From positions 75,551,265 to 75,615,264 of the forward strand of contig CM031616.1 in NCBI GenBank assembly GCA_018398815.1: 64,000 bases of DNA, read 5' to 3'. Positions 9,821 through 21,700 of the stretch are shown piece by piece (position 1 is the stretch's first letter; every line of letters starts with the position of its first letter). The notes beneath the pieces were generated by a model. That model was not told the origin of the DNA and made no database searches. It saw nothing but the letters and a program-made list of their open reading frames with translations. This stretch comes from Conus ventricosus (lineage: Eukaryota > Mollusca > Gastropoda > Neogastropoda > Conidae). A program made the position numbers and the translations under genes.

Positions 9821-12800
9821 AGACTGAAGCCTGATCACAGACCCCAACCTCTCAGCATCTCTCTCTTTGGTTCTCTCACTTGCAGGACACTGAAGCCTGA
9901 TCACAGACCCCAACCTCTCAGCATCTCTCTCTTTTTGGGTTCTCTCACTTGCAGGACACTGAAGCCCGATCACAGACCCCAACCTCTCAGCATCTCTCTC
10001 TTTGGTTCTCTCACTTGCAGGACACGAAGCCTGATCACAGACCCAACCTCTCAGCATCTCTCTCTTTGGTTCTCTCACTTGCAGGACACTGAAGCCTGAT
10101 CACAGACCCCAACCTCTCAGCATCTCTCTCTTTGGTTCTCTCACTTGCAGGACACTGAAGCCTGATCACAGACCCCAACCTCTCAGCATCTCTCTCTTTG
10201 GTTCTCTCACTTGCAGGACACTGAAGCCTGATCAAAAGACCCCAACCTCTCAGCATCTCTCTCTTTGGTTCTCTCACTTGCAGGACACTGAAGCCTGATC
10301 ACAGACCCCAACCTCTCAGCATCTCTCTCTTTGGTTCTCTCACTTGCAGGACACTGAAGCCTGATCACAGACCCCAACCTCTCAGCATCTCTCTCTTTGG
10401 TTCTCTCACTTGCAGGACACTGAAGCCTGATCACAGACCCAACCTCTCAGCATCTCTCTCTTTGGGTCTCTCACTGCAGGACACTGAAGCCTGATCACAG
10501 ACCCCAACCTCTCAGCATCTCTCTCTTTGGTTCTCTCACTTGCAGGACACTGAAGCCTGATCACAGACCCCCAACCTCTCGCATCTCTCTCTTTGGTTCT
10601 CTCACTTGCAGGACACTGAAGCCCGATCACAGACCCCAACCTCTCAGCATCTTTTCTCTTTGGTTCTCACTTGCAGGACACTGAAGCCTGATCACAGACC
10701 CCAACCTCTCAGCATCTCTCTCTTTGGTTCTCTCACTTGCAGGACACTGAAGCCTGATCACCCCAAAACAGACCCCAACCTCTCAGCAACTCTCTCTTTG
10801 GTTCTCCTCACTTGCAGGACACTGAAGCTGATCACAGACCCAACCTCTCAGCATCTCTCTCTTTGGTTCTCTCACTTGCAGGACACTGAAGCCTGATCAC
10901 AGACCCCAACCTCTCACAGCATCTCTCTCTTGGTTCTCTCACTTGCAGGACACTGAAGCCTGATCACCCAACACAGACCCCAACCTCTCAGCATCTCTCT
11001 CTTTGGTTCTCTCACTTGCAGGACACTGAAGCCTGATCAACCCAACACAGACCCAACCTCTCAGCATCTCTCTCTTTGGTTCTCTCACTTGCAGGACACT
11101 GAAGCCTGATCACCCAACACAGACCCCAACCTCTCAGCATCTCTCTCTTTGGTTCTCTCACTTGCAGGACACTGAAGCCTGATCACAGACCCCAACCTCT
11201 CAGCATCTCTCTCTTTGGGTTCTCTCACTTGCAGGACATGAAGCCTGATCACAGACCCCAGCCTCTCAGCATCTCTCTCTTTGGTTCTCTCACTTGCAGG
11301 ACACTGAAGCCTGATCACAGACCCCAACCTCTCAGCATCTCTCTCTTTGGTTCTCTCACTTGCAGGACACTGAAGCCTGATCACAGACCCCAACCTCTCA
11401 GCATCTCTCTCTTTGGTTCTCTCACTTGCAGGACACTGAAGCCTGATCACAGACCCCAACCTCTCAGCATCTCTCTCTTTGGTTCTCTCACTTGCAGGAC
11501 ACTGGAGCCTGATCACAGACCCCAACCTCTCAGCATCTCTCTCTTTGGTTCTCTCACTTGCAGGACACTGAAACCTGAACACAGACCCCAACCTCTCAGC
11601 ATCTCTCTCTTTGGTTCTCTCACTTGCAGGACACTGAAGCCTGAATCACAGACCCCAACCTCTCAGCATCTCTCTCTTTGGTTCTCTCACTTGCAGGACA
11701 CTGAAGCTGATCACAGACCCCAACCTCTCAGCATCTCTCTCTTTGGTTCTCTCACTTGCAGGACACTGAAGCCTGATCACAGACCCCAACCTCTCAGCAT
11801 CTCTCTCTTTGGTTCTCTCACTTGCAGGACACTGAAGCCTGATCACAGACCCCAACCTCTCAGCATCTCTCTCTTTGGTTCTCTCACTTGCAGGACACTG
11901 AAGCCTGATCACAGACCCCCCAAACCCCTCAGCATCTCTCTCTTTGGTTCTCTCACTTGCAGGACACTGAAGCCTGATCACAGACCCCAACCTCCCCAGC
12001 ATCTCTCTCTTTGGTTCTCTCACTTGCAGGACACTGAAGCCTGATCACCCAACACAGACCCCAACCTCTCAGCATCTCTCTCTTTGGTTCTCTCACTTGC
12101 AGGACACTGAAGCCTGATCACCCAACACAGACCCCAACCTCTCAGCATCTCTCTCTTTGGTTCTCTCACTTGCAGGACACTGAAGCCTGATCACCCAACA
12201 CAGACCCCAACCTCTCAGCATCTCTCTCTTTGGTTCTCTCACTTGCAGGACACTGAAGCCCGATCACAGACCCCAACCTCTCAGCATCTCTCTCTTTGGT
12301 TCCTCACTTGCAGGACACTGAAGCCTGATCACAGACCCCCGCCTCTCAGCATCTCTCTCTTTGGTTCTCTCACTTGCAGGACACTGAAGCCTGATCACAG
12401 ACCCCAACCTCTCAGCATCTCTCTCTTTGGTTCTCTCACTTGCAGGACACTGAAGCCTGATCACAGACCCCAACCTCTCAGCATCTCTCTCTTTGGTTCT
12501 CTCACTTGCAGACACTGAAGCCTGATCCAGACCCCAACCTTCAGCATCTCTCTCTTTGGTTCTCTCACTTGCAGGACACTGAAGCCTGATCACAGACCCC
12601 AACCTCTCAGCATCTCTCTCTTTGGTTCTCTCACTTGCAGGACACTGAAGCCTGATCACAGACCCCAACCTCTCAGCATCTCTCTCTTTGGTTCTCTCAC
12701 TTGCAGGACACTGAAGCCTGATCACAGACCCCAACCTCTCAGCATCTCTCTCTTTGGTTCTCTCACTTGCAGGACACTGAAGCCTGATCACAGACCCCAA

Positions 12801-15044
12801 CTCTCAGCATCTCTCTCTTTGGTTCTCTCACTTGCAGGACACTGAAGCCTGAACACAGACCCCAACCTCTCAGCATCTCTCTCTTTGGTTCTCTCACTTG
12901 CGGACACTGAAGCCTGAACACAGACCCCAACCTCTCAGCATCTCTCTCTTTGGTTCTCTCACTTGCAGGACACTGAAGCCTGATCACAGACCCCAACCTC
13001 TCAGCATCTCTCTCTTTGGTTCTCTCACTTGCAGGACACTGAAGCCTGATCACAGACCCCAACCTCTCAGCATCTCTCTCTTTGGTTCTCTCACTTGCAG
13101 GACACTGAAGCCTGACACAGACCCAACTCTCGCATCCTCTCTTGGTCTCCACTGCAGACACTGAGCCCGATCACGACCCCAACCTCTCAGCTCTCTCTCT
13201 TGGTTCTCTCACTTGCAGGACACTGAAGCCTGATCACAGACCCCAACCTCTCAGCATCTCTCTCTTTGGTTCTCTCACTTGCAGGACACTGAAGCCTGAT
13301 CACAGACCCCAACCTCTCAGCATCTCTCTCTTTGGTTCTCTCACTTGCAGGACACTGAAGCCTGATCACAGACCCCAACCTCTCAGCATCTCTCTCTTTG
13401 GTTTCCTCACTTGCAGGACACTGAAGCCTGATCACAGACCCCAACCTCTCAGCATCTCTCTCTTTGGTTCTCTCACTTGCAGGACACTGAAGCCTGATCA
13501 CAGACCCCAACCTCTCAGCATCTCTCTCTTTGGTTCTCTCACTTGCAGGACACTGAAGCCTGATCACAGACCCCAACCTCTCAGCATCTCTCTCTTTGGT
13601 TCTCTCACTTGCAGGACACTGAAGCCTGATCACAGACCCCAACCTCTCAGCATCTCTCTCTTTGGTTCTCTCACTTGCAGGACACTGAAGCCTGATCACA
13701 GACCCCAACCTCTCAGCATCTCTCTCTTTGGTTCTCTCACTTGCAGGACACTGAAGCCTGATCACAGACCCCAACCTCTCAGCATCTCTCTCTTTGGTTC
13801 TCTCACTTGCAGGACACTGAAGCCTGATCACAGACCCCAACCTCTCAGCATCTCTCTCTTTGGTTCTCTCACGTTTCAGGACACTGAGCCTGATCACAGA
13901 CCCCAACCTCTCAGCATCTCTCTCTTTGGTTCTCTCACTTGCAGGACACTGAAGCCTGATCACAGACCCCAACCTCTCAGCATCTCTCTCTTGGGTTCTC
14001 TCACTTGCTGGACACTGAAGCCTGATCACAGACCCAACCTCTCAGCATCTCTCTCTTTGGTTCTCTCACTTGCAGGACACTGAAGCCTGATCACAGACCC
14101 CAACCTCTCAGCATCTCTCTCTTTGGTTCTCTCACTTGCAGGACACTGAAGCCCGATCACAGACCCCAACCTCTCAGCATCTCTCTCTTTGGTTCTCTCA
14201 CTTGCAGGACACTGAAGCCTGATCACAGACCCCAACCTCTCAGCATCTCTCTCTTTGGTTCTCTCACTTGCAGGACACTGAAGCCTGATCACAGACCCCA
14301 ACCTCTCAGCATCTCTCTCTTTGGTTCTCTCACTTGCAGGACACTGAAGCCTGATCACAGACCCAACCTCTCAGCATCTCTCTCTTTGGTTCTCTCACTT
14401 GCAGGACACTGAAGCCTGATCACCCAACACAGACCCCAACCTCTCAGCATCTCTCTTTGGTTCTCTCACTTGCAGGACACTGAAGCCTGATCCCCAACAC
14501 AGACCCCAACCTCTCAGCATCTCTCTCTTTGGTTCTCTCACTTGCAGGACACTGAAGCCTGATCACCCAACACAGACCCCAACCTCTCAGCATCTCTCTC
14601 TTTGGTTGTCTCACCCTTTCAGGACACTGAAGCCTGATCACAGACCCCAACCTCTCAGCATCTCTCTCTTTGGTTCTCTCACTGCAGGACACTGAAGCCT
14701 GATCACAGACCCCAACCTCTCAGCATCTCTCTCTTTGGGTTCTCTCACTTGCAGGACACTGAAGCCTGATCACAGACCCCAACCTCTCCCGCATCTCTCT
14801 CTTTGGTTCTCTCACTTGCAGGACACTGAAGCCTGATCACAGACCCAACCTCTCAGCATCCTCTCTCTCTGCCTGAGCTCACCCCACTCTCCTCTACTCT
14901 CTTTTTGGTTCCTCACTTGCAGGACACTGAAGCCTGATCACAGACCCCAACCTCTCAGCATCTCTCTCTTTGGTTCTCTCACTTGCAGACACTGAGCCTG
15001 ATCACAGACCAACCTTCAGCACTCCTCTTTGGTCCTCACTTGAG
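9821..15044 (+). repeat. 66-bp minisatellite, ~79 units, each with a splice acceptor
   Basis: The unit contains GATCACAGACCCCAACCTCT, then CAGCATCTCTCTCTTTGG and TTCTCTCACTTGCAG|GACACT. Each therefore has a YUNAY-like CTGAT, a pyrimidine tract and a strong TTGCAG 3' splice site. Variants carry a 'cccaacacag' insertion or single-base indels, most frequent at 13100-13200 and 14990-15040. Because 66 is a multiple of three, frames stay open on both strands for up to 313 codons; these are not genes. The final decayed unit runs into exon D and provides its acceptor. Confidence 0.95.
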
Positions 15045-15177
15045 CGAGCACATTGTGAGAGCAGCGACCAGAACCCACTGCGATGGCCGTGGGAGCGCGT
15101 CGTCAACGTCTCCACCAGCATGGATGCAGCGACCTGAGTCAGAAGTACTCTGACCCCAGCTTAGAGAAGTTCAAGTG
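15045..15177 (+). CDS. DCDC1: DCDC1-like exon D (one-base frameshift)
   Basis: Phase 0 in, phase 2 out. It starts after CTCACTTGAG, which matches the array's CTCACTTGCAG with the C lost. It encodes RAHCESSDQNPLRWPWERVV, then NVSTSMDAA, after which the frame breaks near 15130 and resumes as DLSQKYSDPSLEKFK. A single missing base restores the frame and the phase needed by exon E, so an assembly indel is the simplest reading; a real disabling mutation cannot be excluded. The donor is at AAG TG|GTGTGT, where a 600-bp GT array begins. Confidence 0.65.
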
Positions 15178-15272
15178 GTGTGTGTGTGTGTGTGTGTGGA
15201 GGTGTGTGTGTGTGTGTGAGTGTGTGTGTGCAGTGTGCAGTGTGTGGTGGTGTGTGAGTGTGTGGATTGTGT

Positions 15273-15368
<96 letters not shown>

Positions 15369-15377
15369 TGTGTGGAT

Positions 15378-15431
<54 letters not shown>

Positions 15432-15522
15432 GTGTGTGTCTGTGTGTGTGTGGTGTGTGTGTGTACTTGTGTGTGTGTGTGTGTGATGTGTGTGTGTGTG
15501 TACCTCTGTGTGTGTGTGTGTG

Positions 15523-15554
<32 letters not shown>

Positions 15555-15560
15555 ATCTGT

Positions 15561-15602
<42 letters not shown>

Positions 15603-15673
15603 CTGTGTGTGGTGTGTGTGTGTGTGTGTGTGTGGTGTGGTGTGTGGTGTGTGCATATCTGTGGTGTGTGTGT

Positions 15674-15719
<46 letters not shown>

Positions 15720-15755
15720 ATCTATGGTGTATGTGTGGTGTGTGTGTGTGAGTGT

Positions 15756-15787
<32 letters not shown>

Positions 15788-15830
15788 ACATGCGTGTGCG
15801 CACACTTATGCAAATGCTTACATGTATATG
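15176..15830 (+). repeat. (GT)n microsatellite starting at the exon D donor
   Basis: About 650 bp of GT repeats with occasional GTGGTG, GTAT, GTACCTGTG and GCATCTGTG interruptions. All long frames here (VCVCV or HTHTH) are artefacts. Confidence 0.95.
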
Positions 15831-16136
15831 TGTGTGTTTATGTATTTAGATGTCTATTTCCTGACATCACTGTTGTTCATTTGATTATTTATTTTCATAC
15901 TTATAGCCTGTATCGTTATGTTATGTTCCTTTTTCGTTGCATTACTGATGACATTACATCAGCCTTTTTCATTACATTGTGTATTGTAATAGGTCACTAT
16001 CGTTCATGACATTCCTGATTACATACCATCAACCTCTTTCTTTACACAACCTTTTTTTTTTTTTTTTTTTTTACAAAAGTCTGTTTTATTTTGTTGCTAA
16101 TTGTGATACAACGCCCTTTGTCTTGCATTTCCTGCT

Positions 16137-16590
16137 GTGTTACGTCAACTGTTACATTTCATTGTCTCTTGTATTACGTCAACTGTTACATTTCATTGTC
16201 TCTTGTATTACATCAACTGTTACATTTCATTGTCTCTTGTATTACGTCAACTGTTACATTTCATTGTCTCTTGTGTTACGTCGCGGTCGGCTGGGCTATA
16301 AGCAACATTATCTTATCTTATCTTGTGTTACGTCAACTGTTACATTTCATTGTCTCTTGTGTTACGTCAACTGTTACATTTCATTGTCTCTTGTGTTACG
16401 TCAACTGTTACATTTCATTGTCTCTTGTGTTACGTCAACTGTTACATTTCATTGTCTCTTGTATTACGTCAACTGTTACATTTCATTGTCTCTTGTATTA
16501 CGTCAACTGTTACATTTCATTGTCTCTTGTATTACGTCAACTGTTACATTTCATTGTCTCTTGTATTACGTCAACTGTTACATTTCATGA
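16137..16590 (+). repeat. 34-bp minisatellite interrupted by a LINE tail
   Basis: About 12 units containing TACGTCAACTGTTACATTTC and ATTGTCTCTTGT. The array is split at 16283 by a 40-bp insertion described separately. The 203-205-codon open frames are the array. Confidence 0.92.
16283..16322 (+). mobile_element. 40-bp 5'-truncated LINE tail with 12-bp TSD
   Basis: The insert GCGGTCGGCTGGGCTATAAG followed by CAACATT and ATCTT units matches the last bases of the LINE at 48414-48456. TTGTGTTACGTC stands on both sides (16271-16282 and 16323-16334), while an unbroken array unit has it once. This is the footprint of target-primed reverse transcription that stopped after about 40 bases. Confidence 0.9.
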
Positions 16591-17428
16591 AACATATTGC
16601 ATCAGCCTCTTTCATTTCATTGTTTCTTATATCACATCAATCTTTTTCATTGCATTACTTTTTTGTTTTGTTATTTTAGTAATTATCAGCTTTCCTTGTG
16701 TTAGTTGACATCAACCCATTTTATTGCGTTTCCTACTGTGTTTACCACCTTTTTAAATGCATTACCTTGTATATTCATCAACTTTTTACATTGCATTACC
16801 CATTTTATTACATCTTCGTTTTTCATAAAATTATTTGCTATGTTACATGAACGTTTTTTCATTTAATTACTTTTTTTTTTATTATATCGATCTTTTTCAT
16901 TTCATCACCTATAGTATTACATCAATCTTTTTCATATCATTAGATAGAGTATTGCATCAGTCTTTTGAATTAATTACCTGTAGTATCACATCAGTCTTTT
17001 TCATTGCATTACCTGCAGTATCACATCAGTCTTTCATTTCATTACCTTTAGTATTACATCAGTCTTTCATTTCATTACCTGTAGTATTACATCAGTCTTT
17101 TTCATTGCATTACCTGTAGTATCACATCAGTCTTTTTCATTGCATTACCTGCAGTATCACATCAATCTTTTTCATTGCATTACCTGTAGTATCACATCAG
17201 TCTTTTTCATTGCATTACCTGCAGTATCACATCAATCTTTTTCATTGCATTACCTGTAGTATCACATCAGTCTTTTTCATTGCATTACCTGCAGTATTAC
17301 ATCAATCTTTTTTCATTCATTACCTGTAGTATTACATCAACTTTTTTCATTTCACCACCTGCAGTATCACCATCAACCTTGTCATTTCACCACCTGCAGT
17401 ATCACCATCAACCTCTGATCTCCCTGCA
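16590..17428 (+). repeat. Degenerate ~35-bp minisatellite ending at the exon E acceptor
   Basis: Units such as 'cttttttcattgcattacct' with 'gtagtatcacatcagt', loose at the left and regular from about 16980. The last units (CACCACCTGCAGTATCACC) run to within about 20 bases of the acceptor CTCCCTGCAG. Confidence 0.85.
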
Positions 17429-17429
17429 G

Positions 17430-17621
17430 GCCCAAGACAACCCCTACTGCTCCGCGTGACACGCTTCAGCGCTTTGTGTACGAAGACGGCTTCATCGCCT
17501 GCTCGTCCAACCATAACCTGGTGCTGGCGGCGGTGGTGCAGGAGGGGCAGAACAGTGAGGTCATCCTGGCCAAACGCCTGCCGGACGACCTCAGTCAGCG
17601 CTGGTTAATCCAGAGTAACGG
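17430..17621 (+). CDS. DCDC1: DCDC1-like exon E (ricin B-type domain, first part)
   Basis: The acceptor is TGATCTCCCTGCAG and the donor AAC GG|GTCAGT; phase 2 in and phase 2 out. It encodes WPKTTPTAPRDTLQRFVYED, GFIACSSNHNLVLAAVVQEG, then NSEVILAKRLPDDLSQRWLI and QSNG. The pattern of a small glycine turn, 'NLVL' strand and the QRW motif is typical of one subdomain of a ricin-type beta-trefoil. In DCDC1 such a domain separates the DCX units; sugar binding has not been inferred here because the ligand residues cannot be assigned by eye. A new in-frame stop appears soon after the donor, confirming the exon end. Confidence 0.85.
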
Positions 17622-17686
17622 GTCAGTGGGCAGAGTCGGTCAGTTAAGGGTCATTCCCAAGGTGGTGTGGACTGGAGTTTAGCTGG

Positions 17687-17744
<58 letters not shown>

Positions 17745-18450
17745 ATGTATGTGTGTGAGTGTGAAAGAGAGAGAGTGTGTGTGCGTATGTGAAAGAGAGA
17801 GAGTGAGTGTATATGTGTGTGTGTGTGGAAAAAAGAGAGAGGGGTGTGTGAAAGAGAGAGAGAGAGTGTATTATGTGTGTGAGAGTATGGGCGAGTGTTT
17901 TTAGGTGGATTTTATTTTATTGCATGCTTAGCCAATTTGTGTTTGAAACAATAAAGAAGGTAACAAATTTATAATAGTAGTGATGCATTCGTCCTCTTCT
18001 CCATGTAGCAGTTCCACCAGAAGGGCAGGGTGCTCACGGCCACTTAGTCAGTCCATCGCAAAGGAAACTGTGGTTTTAGCCTCACCTTGACTCATGGTTT
18101 TGAAGTAAACTGCTGCTCAACAGTGTCTGTAAATGGCAGACAGCCATGTGCGGGAGCCATTTGGACCAAGCAAATACAGAATCTAGAAGACGATTAGAAA
18201 GATGAGTTTTTCCATACATTTCTGTTTGAGTCATTCACGTTGAGTAAAGTGCTGTCGAAAGAATTAGACCCTTTGGCGTAATACTTCCATAGAATTTTGA
18301 AAAGAAAAAAATTGAAAAGATATGAAACTTTGAGGCTGCGTGGGTATCCTGAAAGGGATGCACGAAAGAGATCCCTCCGTTGAATTACTCACTAAGCTGA
18401 TCAGATTCACTTTGGTTCCAAAGCAGGCGTGTCTGGCAAAATACTGGCTG

Positions 18451-18456
18451 CTTCTT

Positions 18457-18487
<31 letters not shown>

Positions 18488-18492
18488 TTCTT

Positions 18493-18522
<30 letters not shown>
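18451..18522. repeat. (CTT)n / (GAA)n microsatellite
   Basis: About 24 trinucleotide units, one interrupted by ATT. A (GAAGAA)n tail on the minus strand is common for mollusc SINEs, so this could be the 3' end of a minus-strand element, but no SINE head was found. Confidence 0.85.
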
Positions 18523-18523
<1 letters not shown>

Positions 18524-18900
18524 GTACACTCAGACAGGAACCCCAGAGGCACTGACGAAGGCTGCTGTACGGTGGAGGCCCTCCAGAGATCCACAGAGCT
18601 TCTCCCTAGTCGATGTGTCGGCAGGCCAGGTCTCTGCCCTTAGCTTTTCATGTGTGGGACAGTCCTGCAGTAAGTGTTCCACTGAACTGAAGTGAAACCA
18701 TTTATTGTCAGATTAACCCTAGGTTGTACTGACTAAGTACAACTGTTGGTTGCACTGACTGAAGTGTCCCACGGTCATCGGGGCTGTACCGTATGGGGCG
18801 CCCTGAAGACTTGCCGGTGTGAAACGCTTGGATCAACCGAAAGAGATGCAATCCTTCATTTTGGCAAATTCAGTATACTGAGTGACAAAGGAGCGCAGAA

Positions 18901-19000
18901 NNNNNNNNNNNNNNNNNNNNNNNNNNNNNNNNNNNNNNNNNNNNNNNNNNNNNNNNNNNNNNNNNNNNNNNNNNNNNNNNNNNNNNNNNNNNNNNNNNNN
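18901..19000. other. Assembly gap (100 N)
   Basis: Exactly 100 undetermined bases, the usual size for a scaffold join of unknown length. It lies in intron E-F, 42 bases upstream of exon F. Confidence 1.
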
Positions 19001-19042
19001 AACAAAGCTTTCAAACAAAGGCATTTTGTTTGTGTCCCGCAG

Positions 19043-19263
19043 GGAGATCCGATCTCGATACAACCAGAAGCAAGTGCTGACAGTGTCCTTCCCCACCGAC
19101 ATGAACATCAAGGGAAGCGACTCTCAGCCCCAGCCTTTGGCGGGCTGTGCTGTCATCCTCCAGAGCCGACGCCTGAACCAGTTTGGTCATGCTCATCAGC
19201 GCTGGCGCTACGACGCGGAGACCGGGTTCATTCTGGCCTTCAACACTGACCTGCCGGACAAAG
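19043..19263 (+). CDS. DCDC1: DCDC1-like exon F (ricin B-type domain, second part)
   Basis: Phase 2 in and phase 1 out; donor GAC AAA G|GTCAGC. It encodes EIRSRYNQKQVLTVSFPTDM, then NIKGSDSQPQPLAGCAVILQ, SRRLNQFGHAHQRWRYDAET and GFILAFNTDLPDK. The second Q-x-W motif (HQRW), the preceding 'GCAVIL' strand and the 'GFILAF' turn continue the beta-trefoil of exon E. Joined across the intron, the sequence reads QRWLIQSNG-EIRSRYNQ without a break, which strongly supports both borders. Confidence 0.85.
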
Positions 19264-19923
19264 GTCAGCTGGGTGAAATGTGTGTGGTCATAGTTTGTTT
19301 TGCCATTGCTTTCAGAGGTCCAGACAGAAAAATGTTTCATCACTTCTTGCCATTGCTTTATTACCCTGTGTGTGTGTGTACTGAGTTGGTATTTTGCTTT
19401 GTCTTACTTTTACTTTGCTCACCTTTTGTATGGTTGTCACGACCGACCCCTGAAGATCTGCCCTGACAGGATCGGTCTAGATGGGAGTGAAGGGAGTGAC
19501 TGACCTCACACGCCTCGCAAGAGCCCACACAAGAAAGATTACGATACAACACCCCATTTATTCACATCGACACACACAATCGCAAATAAATATTTCAACA
19601 CACGCACCATGCACAATCACAATCAAGCATCCCAACACACACAACATGCACAATCACAATCAAGCATTCCAACACACACAACATGCACAATCACAATCAA
19701 GCATTTCACTATACGACATATACACATAAATAAACATGTATAAATAAACATTTCCAGCACCCATCCCTTTCCATGTCATGTAGTGCCCCCACACCCTTGC
19801 CTCCCGAAGTCTACTGGGAGCACCCTGTCGCACTAGGTGCTCCAAACCGGGTCGGTTCTTGAAGAGAGTCGTTCAAGGCCGACACCCTTGACACACACAA
19901 ACCGACGGTGGAGAGTGCGTCCC

Positions 19924-19947
19924 GGGGGGGGGGGGGGGGGGGGGGGG
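19924..19947 (+). repeat. G24 homopolymer
   Basis: An unbroken G run inside the LTR-like element, one of several long G or C runs in the window (also 4582-4606 and 32428-32448). Confidence 0.9.
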
Positions 19948-20023
19948 ACGCGGCGTTGTTGCTGGAGGTCCTGGATGGGGATCAGGACCGGCCGGTCAAG
20001 TTCACGGGCTTTTCCACCAGTAC

Positions 20024-20215
20024 GTGGCCTCAACCAGTGCGTGGTCCCAACCAGTGCGTGACACCGACCAGTGCGCGGTACCAACCAGTGCGTGGCCCCA
20101 ACCAGTGCGTGGCACCAACCAGCGCGCGGCACCAACCAGTGCGCGGTCCCAACCAGTGCGTGGCACCAACCAGTGCGTGGCCCCAACCAGTGCGTGGCAC
20201 CAACCAGTCCAAGCT
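20024..20215 (+). repeat. 17-bp minisatellite inside the LTR-like element
   Basis: About eleven units of CAACCAGTGCGTGG plus three variable bases (TCC, CAC, CCC). Frames are open on both strands because of the repeat and are not genes. Confidence 0.9.
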
Positions 20216-21700
20216 CCGGGTGGAGCCCCCGGGAAGAGGGAAAAGGTAACAGCTAGGAAAGAAGAGAGGAGGGAAGGGCACTGGAACCCCGCAGTCAGTA
20301 CAGTTTGACCCATGCTGTTAAATCCTAACAGCCACTCGCATGATGGGCGAGGGGAGGTCTACTAAATACACCAACAACACCAGCTCAACACAGACCTGAG
20401 CATAACACAGTAAACCAATCAAATCAGGAATGTTCGTTAAAGTCTTCTCACACGAAGCAGGTAAGAGACTGCATTAAATTAACAGGCTATAAAACAAATA
20501 TGAATTATCTTCATCCTTCTCTCACTCACGTTTAACATTTTCCTTTCTTAGGAACTGAACTAATTGCTTTACATCTGCCACCACATTTGCCAATAATAAT
20601 AATTCAATGGCACAATTATCCCCACATTTTATATCAATATTTCAATGCATAAACAAATCTCCAACCACACATCTAAACGACTAGTCATGCGTACGCACGC
20701 TCGCGAACATAAAACTCGTTCTCCTTGCACACACAAACAGACGGTGGCCGAAGAATAAGAGTCCGGCGAATGTGACAGGGGCGGACGAGCGAGACCAAGC
20801 AAGTACCAACCCTGAATCACCAGGTTCTCTCCCATCCCCACCGACTACCGCATCACCAGATGCATAAACAGGAGAAAGAATTTTGGATATAATTTAGAAT
20901 GGCCAGGTTAAAGATTGAATTAACCAGAGAAAAGGTCTCAAACAATATTTCTTTTACAATTTTGAAAACAAAAGAAAATTGCGCAAAAGAGAAGAATAAG
21001 CCGGCTAACAACAAAAAAACAAAACAAACAAACCACGAAACTGATGCTTACCAGCTACCCGTGGGTGACCCCGAAGAGGCGGGTCAAACGACTCTCTCTG
21101 CCCTCTGTCCAGTCGAGAGGACAGCAGCGCAGATGCGGAAAAAAGATGAAGTGATGTCTCTCCCCTACAGGCCGACTGTAGGGATGAAGGTACCGACCGT
21201 ACCTTCGACGACGTGGTGGAGAACCAAAAACAGAGCAGGCGCTCTCAGAGACATCTTCCGCTCGAGTGAAGAGAAAACCTGCCTAAGCGATGGCGGCCAA
21301 CATGCCACGCTACGTCACAGAGTGAGCATACCTCAAGCTAAAAGAAATGAAGCACGTGCGACAGGTAAAAAGACAGGCGAGAGGCCGATAGACAGCAAGT
21401 TCGAGAGAAAGGTACCAGCCATCCATGAACCTGCAGGATGAATTGCACGGGCAGTGGAATTAGAGAGAGAGAGAGAGAGAAAGCAAACCGAACTTGAGCT
21501 GAACTACACCAAAGTGCAACCGCACCACAAGCCACACCAAGGGACGGACACGCGACAACAACAACGATAATAAACAAATGAACAATTCCACCACCCTAGA
21601 TGGGTCAATCGTCGTAGGCCTCGTGACAAACTCGTGACAATGGTCATTGTGCTGGATGTTTGCTAGGTATTTTTTTATATTTCTGTGTGTATGATCTTTG

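Larger units (their letters stand above)
17622..19042 (+). other. Intron E-F
   Basis: It holds (GT)n and (GAGA)n at 17690-17890, unremarkable sequence to 18450, a (CTT)n stretch at 18451-18522, a 250-bp segment of unknown origin (18523-18780) and the N gap. No gene is seen. It ends with TTTGTGTCCCGCAG. Confidence 0.6.
19435..21639. mobile_element. Solo-LTR-like element with 5-bp TSD
   Basis: The element begins TGTCACGA and ends TCGTGACA, an 8-base inverted terminus with the TG...CA ends of LTRs. ATGGT stands directly on both sides (19430-19434 and 21640-21644). At 2205 bp with no pol-like reading frame it best fits a solo LTR of a Gypsy-type element; a non-autonomous DNA transposon is the alternative. 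The 180-codon frame at 20899-21441 gives no recognisable protein. It lies in intron F-G. Confidence 0.65.

Noticed and set aside
20899..21441. 180-codon plus frame as a gene
   Set aside because: It lies inside the LTR-like element, is rich in Lys/Arg/Thr with no recognised domain, and codon use looks random.
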